Below, one piece after another: positions 33,203 to 41,975 of a stretch of DNA of 64,000 nt. The stretch covers positions 7,378,001 to 7,442,000 of the forward strand of contig NZ_CP109132.1 of NCBI RefSeq assembly GCF_035918015.1, written 5' to 3'. The stretch is from Streptomyces sp. NBC_01754 (lineage in GTDB: Bacteria; Actinomycetota; Actinomycetes; Streptomycetales; Streptomycetaceae). Under the pieces are notes generated by a model. The model was not told where the DNA came from. It ran no database searches and worked only from the letters and a program-made list of their open reading frames with translations. Numbering within the stretch: position 1 is the stretch's first letter; each line of letters starts with the position of its first letter. The translations under genes were made by a program, and so were the position numbers.

Positions 33203-34252
33203 ATGAAAAGCTCTGTCGACGGCGTCATGGGACTTCCGCCCCACTTCACTCGGCCCGTGCCCGTCACCATACTCGCACCTGCGGATTCCCCTCGTCTGAG
33301 CGGGATCGACGAAGCTCATGCACGGCAACTTGCCGAAGTTTACGCACTACTCCCGCCGATACTGGTGCACCGCCCCACCATGCGGGTGATCGACGGAATG
33401 CACAGAGTCAGAGCAGCGATCATTTCCGGGCTGGACGTCATCGACGCCCAGTTCTTCGACGGAGACGAGAACGAGGCGTTCATCCAGTCGGTCGCCCGGA
33501 ACATCGCCCACGGCCTGCCCCTGTCACTCGCCGACCGCAAGGCGGCCGCCCGGCGCATCCTCGCCGCCTTCCCCGCCATGCCCGACCGGAGCGTCGCCCT
33601 TTACACCGGCCTCGACACCAAGACCGTGGCCGAGGCACGCCGGAGCGCGGCCCCCGACTCCCCGCCGCGAGCGGGTACCACCGGCGACGGCCAGGCGCGC
33701 CCGCCCCATCCCGCACCCGGCCACCGCGCACCCACCGGGGCCACGGCCCACCGGCCCGAGCCGCCGCCGGGAGCCGTCGCCCAGGAACCCGGGCTCTCGC
33801 CCGTCACCGTCCACGACGTGCGCCGTCACCGGGGCGAAGAGCCCGTACCCGCGAACCGCGCAGGCGCCTCCTTCCCGCAGGCGCCCGGCCTCCCGGACCC
33901 GGTGCCCACAAGGGGAAACACCCCCGGCACGGGCCGGCGCCCGGCCCGGCGCGTCCTCAGGCGCCCGGCGCGGCCCCAGGCGTCACGCAGCTCTCCGGAC
34001 CTCCTGCGCAGCCTTGCCGCCGACCCCTCCCTGCGGAATTCGGAAGCGGGCCGAACATTTCTCCGCTGGCTCCACTCCCACTTCTTCACCGACGAGGCAT
34101 GGAGAAGGCAGATCGAGGCCGTACCCCCACACTGCACGGACGCCGTGGCGGAAATCGCCCTGAAGTGCTCAGACATCTGGCTCAGGTTCGCCCAGGAACT
34201 CTCCGACCGTCGTAATTCCGTCCCGGCAGTCGCACGAAGATCCCATGACTGA
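33203..34252 (+). CDS. StrR/ParB-like pathway activator, SgcR1-like (copy 2)
   Basis: 349 residues, paralogue of 2188-1100. The N-terminal ParB/StrR domain is well kept (ADSPRLSGIDEAHARQ, VIDGMHRVRAA, NIAHGLPLSLADRK). The central linker is Pro/Gly-rich, and only the second half of the helix-turn-helix is recognisable (QEPGLSPVTVHDVRR); the first helix seen in copy 1 is lost. The C-terminal domain (FLRWLHSHFFTDEAWRRQI) matches copy 1. ATG has GGAGGG upstream. DNA binding may be altered. The AraC partner starts 30 bases later. Confidence 0.85.
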   Translation: MKSSVDGVMGLPPHFTRPVPVTILAPADSPRLSGIDEAHARQLAEVYALLPPILVHRPTMRVIDGMHRVRAAIISGLDVIDAQFFDGDENEAFIQSVARNIAHGLPLSLADRKAAARRILAAFPAMPDRSVALYTGLDTKTVAEARRSAAPDSPPRAGTTGDGQARPPHPAPGHRAPTGATAHRPEPPPGAVAQEPGLSPVTVHDVRRHRGEEPVPANRAGASFPQAPGLPDPVPTRGNTPGTGRRPARRVLRRPARPQASRSSPDLLRSLAADPSLRNSEAGRTFLRWLHSHFFTDEAWRRQIEAVPPHCTDAVAEIALKCSDIWLRFAQELSDRRNSVPAVARRSHD

Positions 34253-34281
34253 AGTTTTCTGGAGCTTTTGAAGGAGTATTC

Positions 34282-35058
34282 ATGAGTACTATCTCCGTCG
34301 AGCACGCCGTCCGCCTCGTCATCGACGAGATGCATCTCCACCTCGGTCAGGATCTGACCCTCGACGACATGGCACGTACCGCGATGTTCAGCAAGTTCCA
34401 CTTCACCCGGGTGTTCCGGGAAGTCACCGGAACCTCTCCGAGGCGGTTCCTGTCCGCACTCCGGATACAGGAGGCCAAATACCTCCTCGTCAATACCGAG
34501 AAGAGTGTGGCCGATATCAGCAGTCAGGTCGGATACAGCAGCGTCGGCACATTCAGCTCACGCTTCAAATCATGTGTCGGTGTGTCGCCCAGCAGGTTCC
34601 GGGAACTCGGCGGGAACGGCACGGACCTGAGTACGGACGCGCCCCTCGCCGCCGGCACGGGCCACCCCGTCTCCCTGCGGGGCCGGATCGTCCTTCCCGG
34701 GGACCGGGCCCTGGGCCAGGTCTTCGTCGGGCTCTTCGCCGGCTCCATACCCCAGGGCCGCCCCGTGTGCCACACCCTCATGGACGGGCCCGGCCCCTTC
34801 GAACTCCAGGGCGTGCCCCCGGGAACCTGGTACGTGCTGGCACATTCCGTCCCCTACGGCACACAGGCCCCGGCCGGCTGCGTCCGCGGAGGCCCGGACG
34901 TCCTGTCCGTCGGACGGTACGGGCCGGTCAGCGTCCACCCCGGTGTGCTGGTGATGCCCGCCGACATCGTCCTGCACCCGGTCGGTCCCCTGGACCCGCC
35001 GGTGCTGATCGCCCTGCCCGGCAGCGGAACCGGCGCCGGTGTGCCGGTGGCGGCCTGA
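34282..35058 (+). CDS. AraC/XylS-family regulator, SgcR2-like (copy 2)
   Basis: 258 residues. The N-terminal AraC DNA-binding domain is nearly superimposable on copy 1 (FSKFHFTRVFREVTGTSP, SALRIQEAKYLLVN, GYSSVGTFSSRFKSC). The same beta-rich C-terminal domain with GTWYVLAHSVPYG follows. ATG 34282 follows AAGGAG. It forms a two-gene unit with the StrR-like gene just upstream and faces the sugar C-methyltransferase gene downstream. A role as co-activator of the cluster is inferred from the C-1027 SgcR1/SgcR2 arrangement. Confidence 0.85.
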   Translation: MSTISVEHAVRLVIDEMHLHLGQDLTLDDMARTAMFSKFHFTRVFREVTGTSPRRFLSALRIQEAKYLLVNTEKSVADISSQVGYSSVGTFSSRFKSCVGVSPSRFRELGGNGTDLSTDAPLAAGTGHPVSLRGRIVLPGDRALGQVFVGLFAGSIPQGRPVCHTLMDGPGPFELQGVPPGTWYVLAHSVPYGTQAPAGCVRGGPDVLSVGRYGPVSVHPGVLVMPADIVLHPVGPLDPPVLIALPGSGTGAGVPVAA

Positions 35059-35192
35059 GACACACCGCCACCAGGAACGCGCCGCGCACCCGCACGGAAG
35101 AACTACGCGGCAATTCCGAAGATGCCCCTGCTACGGCCCGCGGCGGACGATCGGACGCCTGTAGGTCGACCGGTCAGCGTGAGGAGCCATCC

Positions 35193-36431
35193 GTGAGCGA
35201 CGGTACAACGCTCTGTCAGACGTGCAAAGACGTCGCGGTCAGTGAGTTCTTGCCTCTCGGCATGCAGCCCGCCTGCCTCTTCCCGGAGAACGAGACGCAA
35301 GCGGAGAACGAGCCGGCATGGCCGCTCGACCTCGGATTCTGCCCGCGGTGCAGCCTGGTCCAGATCATGGAGCCGGTCAGCGAACGCATCCTCTTCTCGG
35401 GTGACTACCACCATCTCGCCGGACTCACCGGGGGATACCGGCTGCACCTTCGGGCACTCGCGGACGAACTGGCGCAACTCCACGCACCGCACCCCGGTTC
35501 GGAGCCGCGGCGCCACTTCGCCGTCGAGATCGGGAGCAACGACGGCAGCCTGCTGGACGAACTGGCCGAACGGGACTTCACAGTTCTCGGCATCGACCCG
35601 AACGGTGCCGATTCGCCGGGCGGATCACCCGTCGTCAGGGAGTACTTCAGCTCCGAGGTCGCGTCACAGGTGCTGTCGGACACCAGGCCGGCCGACCTCG
35701 TCCTGGCGCTCAACACGTTCGCCCACGTCACGAACATGCACGACTTCCTGGACGGGGTGCGCTCGCTCATGAGCGACCACGGAATGTTCGTCTCCGAATC
35801 CCACTACCTGCCGGACCTGCTCGAAACACTCCAGTACGACTTCGCCTACCACGAGCATTCGAGGTACTACTCGCTGACCGCGCTCCAGGCGGCCTTCGAA
35901 CCCCACGGCCTCGAGGTCTTCCGCATCGACCGGATCGCCACACACGGAGGATCGGTCCGCGTCTACGCCGGCTTCAAGGGCGCGCACGAGGTGCACGAGT
36001 CCGTCGCCGCGCTGCGCGATGACGAGGACAGGCTCGAACTCACCGGCGGAGCCGTCTACCAGAAGTTCGCCGCTCGCGTCCAAGAGCATCGTGAGCGCCT
36101 CCGCGGCCTGCTGGACGAGCTGACGGGCGACGGCTCACGAGTCGCGGCCGCGTCCTCACCCGCCCGAGCGGTCACACTGCTGAACTACTGCTCACTGGGG
36201 CCCGCCGAGATCGACTTCATCTCGGAGATCAGTCCCCGCAAGATCGGCCGGCTTTCCCCCGGCACCCACATACCGATCGTCCACCAGGACCGCTTGTGCG
36301 GCCCCGAACAGCCGGAGTACGCCTTGCTGCTGTCATGGCACATCGCCGAGGAGCTGATCTCCCGGCTACGGGAAGAGGGCTTCACGGGAAAGTTCGTCGT
36401 CCCGCTTCCGGAGCCCCGGGTGATCAGCTGA
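35193..36431 (+). CDS. NDP-sugar C-methyltransferase (TylC3/NovU family)
   Basis: 412 residues, full family length. The N-terminal zinc-binding domain has CQTCKD and CPRCSLVQI (about 8-11 and 48-51). The SAM domain has VEIGSNDGSLLDEL (about 110-123), and the C-terminal domain carries the tautomerase-like YHEHSRYYSL stretch. These enzymes C-methylate C3 of keto-sugar nucleotides. With the UDP-pentose genes at 41-43 kb a 3-C-methyl pentose, as in maduropeptin, is plausible. GTG 35193 has GAGGAG upstream. Its stop overlaps the peroxidase start (TGATG). Confidence 0.87.
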   Translation: MSDGTTLCQTCKDVAVSEFLPLGMQPACLFPENETQAENEPAWPLDLGFCPRCSLVQIMEPVSERILFSGDYHHLAGLTGGYRLHLRALADELAQLHAPHPGSEPRRHFAVEIGSNDGSLLDELAERDFTVLGIDPNGADSPGGSPVVREYFSSEVASQVLSDTRPADLVLALNTFAHVTNMHDFLDGVRSLMSDHGMFVSESHYLPDLLETLQYDFAYHEHSRYYSLTALQAAFEPHGLEVFRIDRIATHGGSVRVYAGFKGAHEVHESVAALRDDEDRLELTGGAVYQKFAARVQEHRERLRGLLDELTGDGSRVAAASSPARAVTLLNYCSLGPAEIDFISEISPRKIGRLSPGTHIPIVHQDRLCGPEQPEYALLLSWHIAEELISRLREEGFTGKFVVPLPEPRVIS

Positions 36432-36988
36432 TGGAGATCAGGACGAGCACCGAACGCACCGGGGTCACGACCTTCAGAGGCACACCGGTGACCCTGCTCG
36501 GCCCGGAAATCGCCCGCGGCGACCGGGCACCGGACTTCACCGTGCTGGGCAACGACATGGCACCGGTCCACTCCTCCTCGCTCAGCGGCACCACACGGGT
36601 CATCTCGGTCGTCCCGTCACTGGAGACACCCGTCTGCGACACGCAGACACGCCGCTTCAACGAGGCCGTGGCCGAACTCGGTGGGGCGTCGGTGCTGACC
36701 GTGTCGGTGGACCTGCCGTTCGCCCAGGCCCGCTGGTGCGGTGCGGCGGGCGTCGACGGGGTGCGGACCCTGTCCGACCACCGCGACCTCTCGTTCGGCC
36801 TGGCCTACGGCGTGGCGATCAAGGAGTTCCGGCTGCTGGCCCGCGCGGTGTTCGTGGTGGACGCCGCGGACACGGTGGTCCACGCCGAGTACGTCCCGGA
36901 GGTCGGGCAGCTCCCGGACCTCGACGCCGCGGTGAACGCGGCCCGGACGGCCGGGACCGCGCGCCGGGCCGCCGGCCGCACCACTTGA
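36431..36988 (+). CDS. tpx: Thiol peroxidase (Tpx-type peroxiredoxin)
   Basis: 185 residues. The peroxidatic cysteine lies in the Tpx motif PSLETPVCDTQTRRF (about 57-71), with the resolving cysteine in ARWCGAAG (about 100). These mark an atypical two-cysteine peroxiredoxin that reduces H2O2 and alkyl peroxides using thioredoxin. ATG 36431 overlaps the C-methyltransferase stop, so the two are co-translated. Peroxidases are unusual inside sugar-methylation operons; protection from reactive products is a possible reason. Confidence 0.88.
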   Translation: MEIRTSTERTGVTTFRGTPVTLLGPEIARGDRAPDFTVLGNDMAPVHSSSLSGTTRVISVVPSLETPVCDTQTRRFNEAVAELGGASVLTVSVDLPFAQARWCGAAGVDGVRTLSDHRDLSFGLAYGVAIKEFRLLARAVFVVDAADTVVHAEYVPEVGQLPDLDAAVNAARTAGTARRAAGRTT

Positions 36989-37162
36989 CCGCTCGACCAC
37001 CCGGCCGCCCTTGTCCCGGACGGTCGTCGCCCGTGAAGGCCGCTGCCCGGCCCCCTCCCTTGCACCCGGGCGGCGGCCTTCGCCATGGGCACCCGCCCCG
37101 GCGGACGGAACATCAGGACAAGGCCCCGCGGGCGTACGCGGGAAGAGGGGCGGGGCAGAGCA

Positions 37163-37223
37163 CGGCCCGGTACGGAGGAACCCCGTACGCCGGTGGCGTA
37201 CGGGGTTCCTCCGTACCGGGCCG
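37163..37223. terminator. 29-bp perfect hairpin, bidirectional terminator
   Basis: Arms 37163-37191 and 37195-37223 are exact complements around a three-base loop. It sits between the convergent peroxidase gene and the glycosidase-like gene, five bases from the latter's stop. It is the longest uninterrupted stem noticed in the window. Confidence 0.9.
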
Positions 37224-37227
37224 TCTG

Positions 37228-38349
37228 TCAGGCCGCCGGCGACTGGGAACCCTCCCGCCCGGCCACCGCACCGTAGTAGCGGGCGATCGCGCGGAAGGAC
37301 TCCTTCGGCTCGACCCGGTAGGCCGACAGCATGTCGAAGTAGTCGTCACGGATCGACTTCGTGATCGTCATCGACGCGGTGTCGAGGTCGTACTTCGGGT
37401 CCTCGGAGTAGGGGTGCGTGGGGTGGACCAGTTCGGTCACCGCGACGCTGTAGATGCCCAACTCGTCGAACAGGCGCAGCGACTCCAGGTGGAAGTCGGC
37501 CTGGGCCTGCTCGTCGCGCACGAAACCGGGGAACACCGTCGGGGGCTCCACCGTGCGGTCGACGATGTCGAAGCCCAGCAGCCCCTTGGTGTGACCGTCC
37601 TTGTACGTGAAGGACCCGTACTCGGAGATCATGACGGGCTTGCCCCACTTGCGGTACGAGCTGAGCTCCTTCGCGTACGCCTCCCGCGACGGGTGCGGAT
37701 AGTAGTACTCGACCAGGCCGATGTAGTCGACCAGTGACCAGTCCACGTCCTCGAAGGGACCGCCGGAGTAGGTGATCCCGCCCTTGAACGTCGCCCGCCC
37801 GACCGCCGCGGCCTTCGCGAGGAACGCGTTGAGCTTGCGCGTGACGTCCTCCTGGTCGACGGGGCCGACCGGCCTCAGGAAGTTGTGGTCGGCGTCGGCG
37901 AACACATTGCCCATGCGATTGTGGTAGAAGTCGCCGGGCATGATGCCCTTGGTCTGGATCGAGTGCGTGCAGCCGATGCTCAGATGGATGCCCGCCCCCT
38001 GCTTGCGGAACGACTCACCCAGCTCGCCGACCTCACCGATGAAGTCCAGTACGTCCTGCTGCGTGCCGTCCATGAGCCGCGGCTGCAGCCACACGTGCAG
38101 ACCGCGGTCGATCGCGTACGACACCGCCGCCTCGACCCGGTCGAGCGCGGTGCCGTAGAGGGTCACCGAGTTGGCGTTGAGTTCGTCGGCCACCAGGTCG
38201 ATCTCCGACCGCATCAGCTCGTCGCTCCACACCATGCGGGACAGGTCGCCCTGACCGGTCTGGTGGTTCGAACCGACATCGTAGGCGACCCCGCGGTAGT
38301 GCAGCCCGCTGCCGTTCGCCGCGAGTATCGCGTGGTCTTCGTTCGCCAC
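37228..38349 (-). CDS. TIM-barrel glycoside-hydrolase-like protein, function unknown
   Basis: 373 residues. The sequence has a glycosidase-type (beta/alpha)8 pattern: FRGVAYDVG-like start (HYRGVAYDVGS), GLHVWLQPRL in a middle strand, YIGLVEYYYPH and PVMISEYGSFTY, the last placing a Glu where barrel glycosidases keep their nucleophile. Similar actinomycete proteins are sometimes labelled abortive-infection proteins without good reason. There is no signal peptide. GTG 38349 has AAGGAG upstream. It ends the minus-strand operon 43378-37228 and might act on a glycosylated intermediate, but the function is not known. Confidence 0.6.
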   Translation of the reverse strand: MANEDHAILAANGSGLHYRGVAYDVGSNHQTGQGDLSRMVWSDELMRSEIDLVADELNANSVTLYGTALDRVEAAVSYAIDRGLHVWLQPRLMDGTQQDVLDFIGEVGELGESFRKQGAGIHLSIGCTHSIQTKGIMPGDFYHNRMGNVFADADHNFLRPVGPVDQEDVTRKLNAFLAKAAAVGRATFKGGITYSGGPFEDVDWSLVDYIGLVEYYYPHPSREAYAKELSSYRKWGKPVMISEYGSFTYKDGHTKGLLGFDIVDRTVEPPTVFPGFVRDEQAQADFHLESLRLFDELGIYSVAVTELVHPTHPYSEDPKYDLDTASMTITKSIRDDYFDMLSAYRVEPKESFRAIARYYGAVAGREGSQSPAA

Positions 38350-38380
38350 AGTCGTCTCCTTGTCTGCTGGTCCCCGTGAC

Positions 38381-39775
38381 CTACGCGGCGCCGGGGAGCT
38401 TCTTGTCGGACGGCCGGGGCACCGTGACGGGCACACCGCCGCCCGAAGTCGTCGTGTCGCCGCAGGCGCGCAGGACGCGGGCCCTCATCGGGGGCTCCAT
38501 GAGCGCGGACGGCGGATCGATGAGACCGGCGACCCGCATGAAGCCCTTGGCGACCTCGGGATCCTTCGAGGCCGCGTCCTGCACCTGGCTCACATAGGCA
38601 TTGCCCATGTCGGTCTCCGCCGTGCGCCTGCCCTCGACCCCGGGGAAGGCGAGGTCGCCGCCCGCGGCGACCTGCCACGGGTTGTCCACGACCTTGCCCA
38701 GCGCCCCGAGGTAGGCTCCCGGGTCGAACCGCCCCTCGCGCAGATGCCCACGCAGCGTCATGGCCTCCCAGGCCGCCACGCTCATGCCCTGGCCGTAGAC
38801 GGGGTTGAAACTGCACACGGCGTCGCCGAGCACAGCCAGGCCGGCCGGGAAGCGGCGCAGATCCTCGTAACGGCGCCGGACGCTGGCCGGGAACCCGAAG
38901 GAGGTCGGGTCGTCGAGCGGCTCGGCGTCCTTGATGCCCTCGTACACGTCCGGCACCGGCAGCGACCGGGCGAACTCCAGGAACCCATCGGGATCGGTCG
39001 GCGGGTGGTCACCGAGGATGCCGGTGAGTGACACGATGCACATGTCCTCGTCGGACAGACCGAAGAACGCGCCGCGCGGATGCCCGGGGGAGGCGACCGG
39101 GTTGATCGACCACGTGTCCTCGAACGAGCCGGGCACCCGGCGGTAGAAGCGGGTCGTGTAGGCGAGTCCGATCTTCACCCGCTCCTCGGCGGGACGCCCG
39201 TAACCCATTTCCTCCAGCCACACCGGGGTCCGCGAGCCGCGTCCGGTCGCGTCCACGACGAGGTCCGCGTCGAGCACCACCTCTTCCTCCGCACCCTCCC
39301 TCGGCCGCACCCGCGCGCCGACGACCCGGCCGCTGTCCGCGGTGGACACCAGGCCGAGGACGTCGTGGCGCTCCAGATAGGTGACGTTCGCCAGCGCGGC
39401 GACACGGGTACGGATCTCGTGTTCGAGGATCGGACGGATCGGGGTGACCGAGAGCAGCCCGGTCTTCGTGTACGGCAGCCGGCGGTTGTTGAAGTACCAC
39501 CGCATCTCACCGAGGTCGCCGACCGGGTAGCCCTTTCGCACCATGTCCTCGGTGAAGCCGGGGAACAGTTCCTCCAGGATCAGGTGGCCACGGCCGTGCA
39601 GACCATGGGCGTGACGTGCGTGCGGGGTGCCTTTCCGGGCGGTCGAGACGCCGAGCACGGTGTCCCGGTCGACCACCACGACATCGTGGTAGAACTCGGC
39701 GAGCACCCGGGCCGCCAAAGTCCCGGCCACGCTCCCGCCGAGAACCACCGCGCGGTTTCCGACGTGGTCGCGCAT
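38381..39775 (-). CDS. FAD-dependent monooxygenase
   Basis: 464 residues. N-terminal VVLGGSVAGTLAARVL (FAD, about 10-25), a mid-protein DLVVDATGRGSRTP motif and LAVLGDAVCSFNPVYGQGM (second FAD contact) identify a class A-like flavoprotein monooxygenase. It lacks the WxWxIP motif and is not a halogenase. It should hydroxylate or epoxidise the aglycone or aryl unit. It lies 31 bases upstream of the glycosidase-like gene and downstream of the alcohol dehydrogenase in one operon. Confidence 0.8.
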   Translation of the reverse strand: MRDHVGNRAVVLGGSVAGTLAARVLAEFYHDVVVVDRDTVLGVSTARKGTPHARHAHGLHGRGHLILEELFPGFTEDMVRKGYPVGDLGEMRWYFNNRRLPYTKTGLLSVTPIRPILEHEIRTRVAALANVTYLERHDVLGLVSTADSGRVVGARVRPREGAEEEVVLDADLVVDATGRGSRTPVWLEEMGYGRPAEERVKIGLAYTTRFYRRVPGSFEDTWSINPVASPGHPRGAFFGLSDEDMCIVSLTGILGDHPPTDPDGFLEFARSLPVPDVYEGIKDAEPLDDPTSFGFPASVRRRYEDLRRFPAGLAVLGDAVCSFNPVYGQGMSVAAWEAMTLRGHLREGRFDPGAYLGALGKVVDNPWQVAAGGDLAFPGVEGRRTAETDMGNAYVSQVQDAASKDPEVAKGFMRVAGLIDPPSALMEPPMRARVLRACGDTTTSGGGVPVTVPRPSDKKLPGAA

Positions 39776-39826
39776 ACGCGTTCCTCCTGGTTCTGCCCCC
39801 GCCGGCTGCCGGGGACGATGGTTACG

Positions 39827-40843
39827 TCAGTAGCGGACGACCGCGCGGAAGCGGACCTCGCCCTTCTCCACCTTTTCCACCGCCTCGGCGATCCGCTCCG
39901 GCTCGAAGACCTCGACGAGCGGCCGCACCGCACCGGAGGCGACCTGCGCGAGCGCGTCCCGCAGGATCGGCGTCCCGCCGTGCGTCGCGCCGACGATGTG
40001 CTGCCCCAGGCCGAAGAACGGCAGCTGCGGCGGGAGGGTGAAGGCGCCGGCGGTGTCGATACCGGCGAGCACCAGCCGCCCCCCGGGACGCAGACCGGCC
40101 ATCGCGTCGGCCGCCGCCGCGTAGGAACGCCCGGTGGCCAGCACGACGTCCGCCCCGCCCGCCGCGAACAGGCCGGCCCCGTCCGCGACGACCGTGCCCG
40201 CGCCGAGCTCCACCGCGATGTCCCGCTTGTCCGGGGACGAGGTGATCGCCACCGTGTCGTGGCCCGCCGCACGGGCGTACTGCACCGCCAGGTGACCGAG
40301 CGCGCCGATGCCGAGCACCGCGACCCGTTCGTGCGGGAGGGCCTGCGCGGCACGCAGGGCACTGAGGGCGGTGTAGCCGGCGCACAGCACCGGCACGGCC
40401 TGCTCCGGTGTGACACCGGCGGGGACACGGACGGTCTCCTCGGCCCGCACGACGAAGTACTCGGCCTGCCCGCCCTGCACGGTGAACCCGGTGGAGACCG
40501 GCGCCGCGCAGAGGAAAGCGGCCCGCGCGGACAGCGGGGCGCCGAGCGCACAGTAGTCGCACTCCCCGCAGGTGCCGCGGATCCACGTCGTACCGACGAC
40601 GTCGCCGACCGACCGGCTCGTGACACCGGGCCCCACCTCGACGACCTCACCGACCGGCTCATGGCCGGGTATCGCCGGATCGGTCGAGGGGAACGGCAGG
40701 ATCCCCCCACCGGCCAGCACGTCGTTCCAGCAGACCCCGCTGGCCAGCACCCGGACGAGTAACTCACCAGGGCCGGGAACCGGAGTGGGGACCTCACGGA
40801 CCGCCCAGGTGCCGCCTACCTCCGGGATCACGATCGCCTTCAT
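39827..40843 (-). CDS. Zinc-dependent alcohol dehydrogenase
   Basis: 338 residues, medium-chain family. Catalytic zinc ligands fit Cys in GVCWND and the GHEPVGEV motif. The structural-zinc loop has four cysteines (CGECDYC and the later FLC). The cofactor loop is VLGIGALGHLAVQYA. It interconverts an alcohol and a carbonyl. In an operon with UDP-glucose dehydrogenase and the decarboxylase-like enzyme it could process a keto-sugar, or act on the aglycone with the following monooxygenase. Confidence 0.83.
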   Translation of the reverse strand: MKAIVIPEVGGTWAVREVPTPVPGPGELLVRVLASGVCWNDVLAGGGILPFPSTDPAIPGHEPVGEVVEVGPGVTSRSVGDVVGTTWIRGTCGECDYCALGAPLSARAAFLCAAPVSTGFTVQGGQAEYFVVRAEETVRVPAGVTPEQAVPVLCAGYTALSALRAAQALPHERVAVLGIGALGHLAVQYARAAGHDTVAITSSPDKRDIAVELGAGTVVADGAGLFAAGGADVVLATGRSYAAAADAMAGLRPGGRLVLAGIDTAGAFTLPPQLPFFGLGQHIVGATHGGTPILRDALAQVASGAVRPLVEVFEPERIAEAVEKVEKGEVRFRAVVRY

Positions 40844-40988
40844 CGGAAACCACCCCTGTCTGAGTTGAACCGGGCGCCGGCGCGACCCCCACGGCAACGC
40901 TCGCACCCGCGCGCGCCGCCCCGCACCTTCAGGCGTGCGGCACCACCGCAACCCGCCCCGGCGCGGTGGCGCGCGCCTCCCGGCCCGG

Positions 40989-41975
40989 TCACCCCGCCCC
41001 GCTGTCGGGCAGGGCCAGCCACCAGTCGCTGGCCCGCGCCCACTCGATCGTCCTGACCAGCCCGTCCCGCAGAGACGTCTCCGGCCGCCAGCCCAGGACC
41101 CGGGCCGCCTTGGCGTTGTCCGGTACACGGCGCCCGAGATCCTCGTAGGACTCCCCGAGCGCGGCGGTGGTGTCGACGTCCACGACGGACGTCGTGCCGG
41201 TGAGCTCGGCGACGAGGCCGACCACCGTGCCCACGGACGTCTCGGCCATGCTGCCGATGTTGAACACCTCACCGGACGCGGCCGGTTCGTCCGCCGCACG
41301 GATCGTGCCGGTCACCGCGTCGTCGACGAACGTGAAACAGCGGGTCTGCCGGCCCCCGTCGTACACCACCAGCGGCCGGCCGTTGAGAGCACGGTGCACC
41401 GAGCGGCTCACGACGTACGCCGGACGCTGACGCGGCCCGTAGACGTTGAAGTACCGCACGACCGTCGCGTCGAGGCCGTGCCGGCGCGCGAAGGCGAACG
41501 TGAGGTGTTCGGCCAGCGCCTTGCTCGACGAGTAGGACCACCGGTCCGACGTGGTCGGCCCGAGGACCCGGTCACCGTCCTCCCGCCACGGCACCGCCGG
41601 ATTCTTGCCGAACACCTCACTGGTGGAGGCGAGTACGACCTTCGCGCCCGCCCGGGCGGCGACGCCGAGGACGTTGCGGGTACCGGAGAAGTTGATGTCG
41701 ACGACGTCGAGCGGGCGGGCGAGATACTGGTCGACACCGACCACCGCGGCCAGGTGGTAGACCACCTCCGCACCGCGACCGGCCCCTTCGAGCGCGGCCT
41801 CGTCACGCAGATCGCCCTCGACGAACCGCACCCCGGCGCACGCGGCCCGGCGCGGGGCGCTCACGTCGAACACGGTCACCTCGTCGCCCCGGTCACGCAG
41901 CCGCTCCACCAGGTGATGGCCGAGGAAACCGGAGCCGCCGGTGACGAGGACACGCCGTGGCGTGTGCCCGCTCAT
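40989..41975 (-). CDS. Extended SDR, UDP-glucuronate decarboxylase-like (CalS9 type)
   Basis: 328 residues. VTGGSGFLGHHLVERL (about 11-26), the Ser of STSEVFG and YSSSK (Tyr/Lys) are intact, followed by RYFNVYGPRQRP and the FTFVDDAV motif of NDP-sugar SDRs. TSEVFG together with the upstream dehydrogenase points to UDP-glucuronate decarboxylase, giving UDP-xylose or its 4-keto form. A 4-epimerase is the alternative. The ATG overlaps the dehydrogenase stop by four bases. The two steps match CalS8/CalS9 in calicheamicin pentose formation. Confidence 0.78.
   Translation of the reverse strand: MSGHTPRRVLVTGGSGFLGHHLVERLRDRGDEVTVFDVSAPRRAACAGVRFVEGDLRDEAALEGAGRGAEVVYHLAAVVGVDQYLARPLDVVDINFSGTRNVLGVAARAGAKVVLASTSEVFGKNPAVPWREDGDRVLGPTTSDRWSYSSSKALAEHLTFAFARRHGLDATVVRYFNVYGPRQRPAYVVSRSVHRALNGRPLVVYDGGRQTRCFTFVDDAVTGTIRAADEPAASGEVFNIGSMAETSVGTVVGLVAELTGTTSVVDVDTTAALGESYEDLGRRVPDNAKAARVLGWRPETSLRDGLVRTIEWARASDWWLALPDSGAG

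Noticed and set aside
38381..39775. A second halogenase
   Set aside because: No WxWxIP motif; the sequence fits a flavin monooxygenase.
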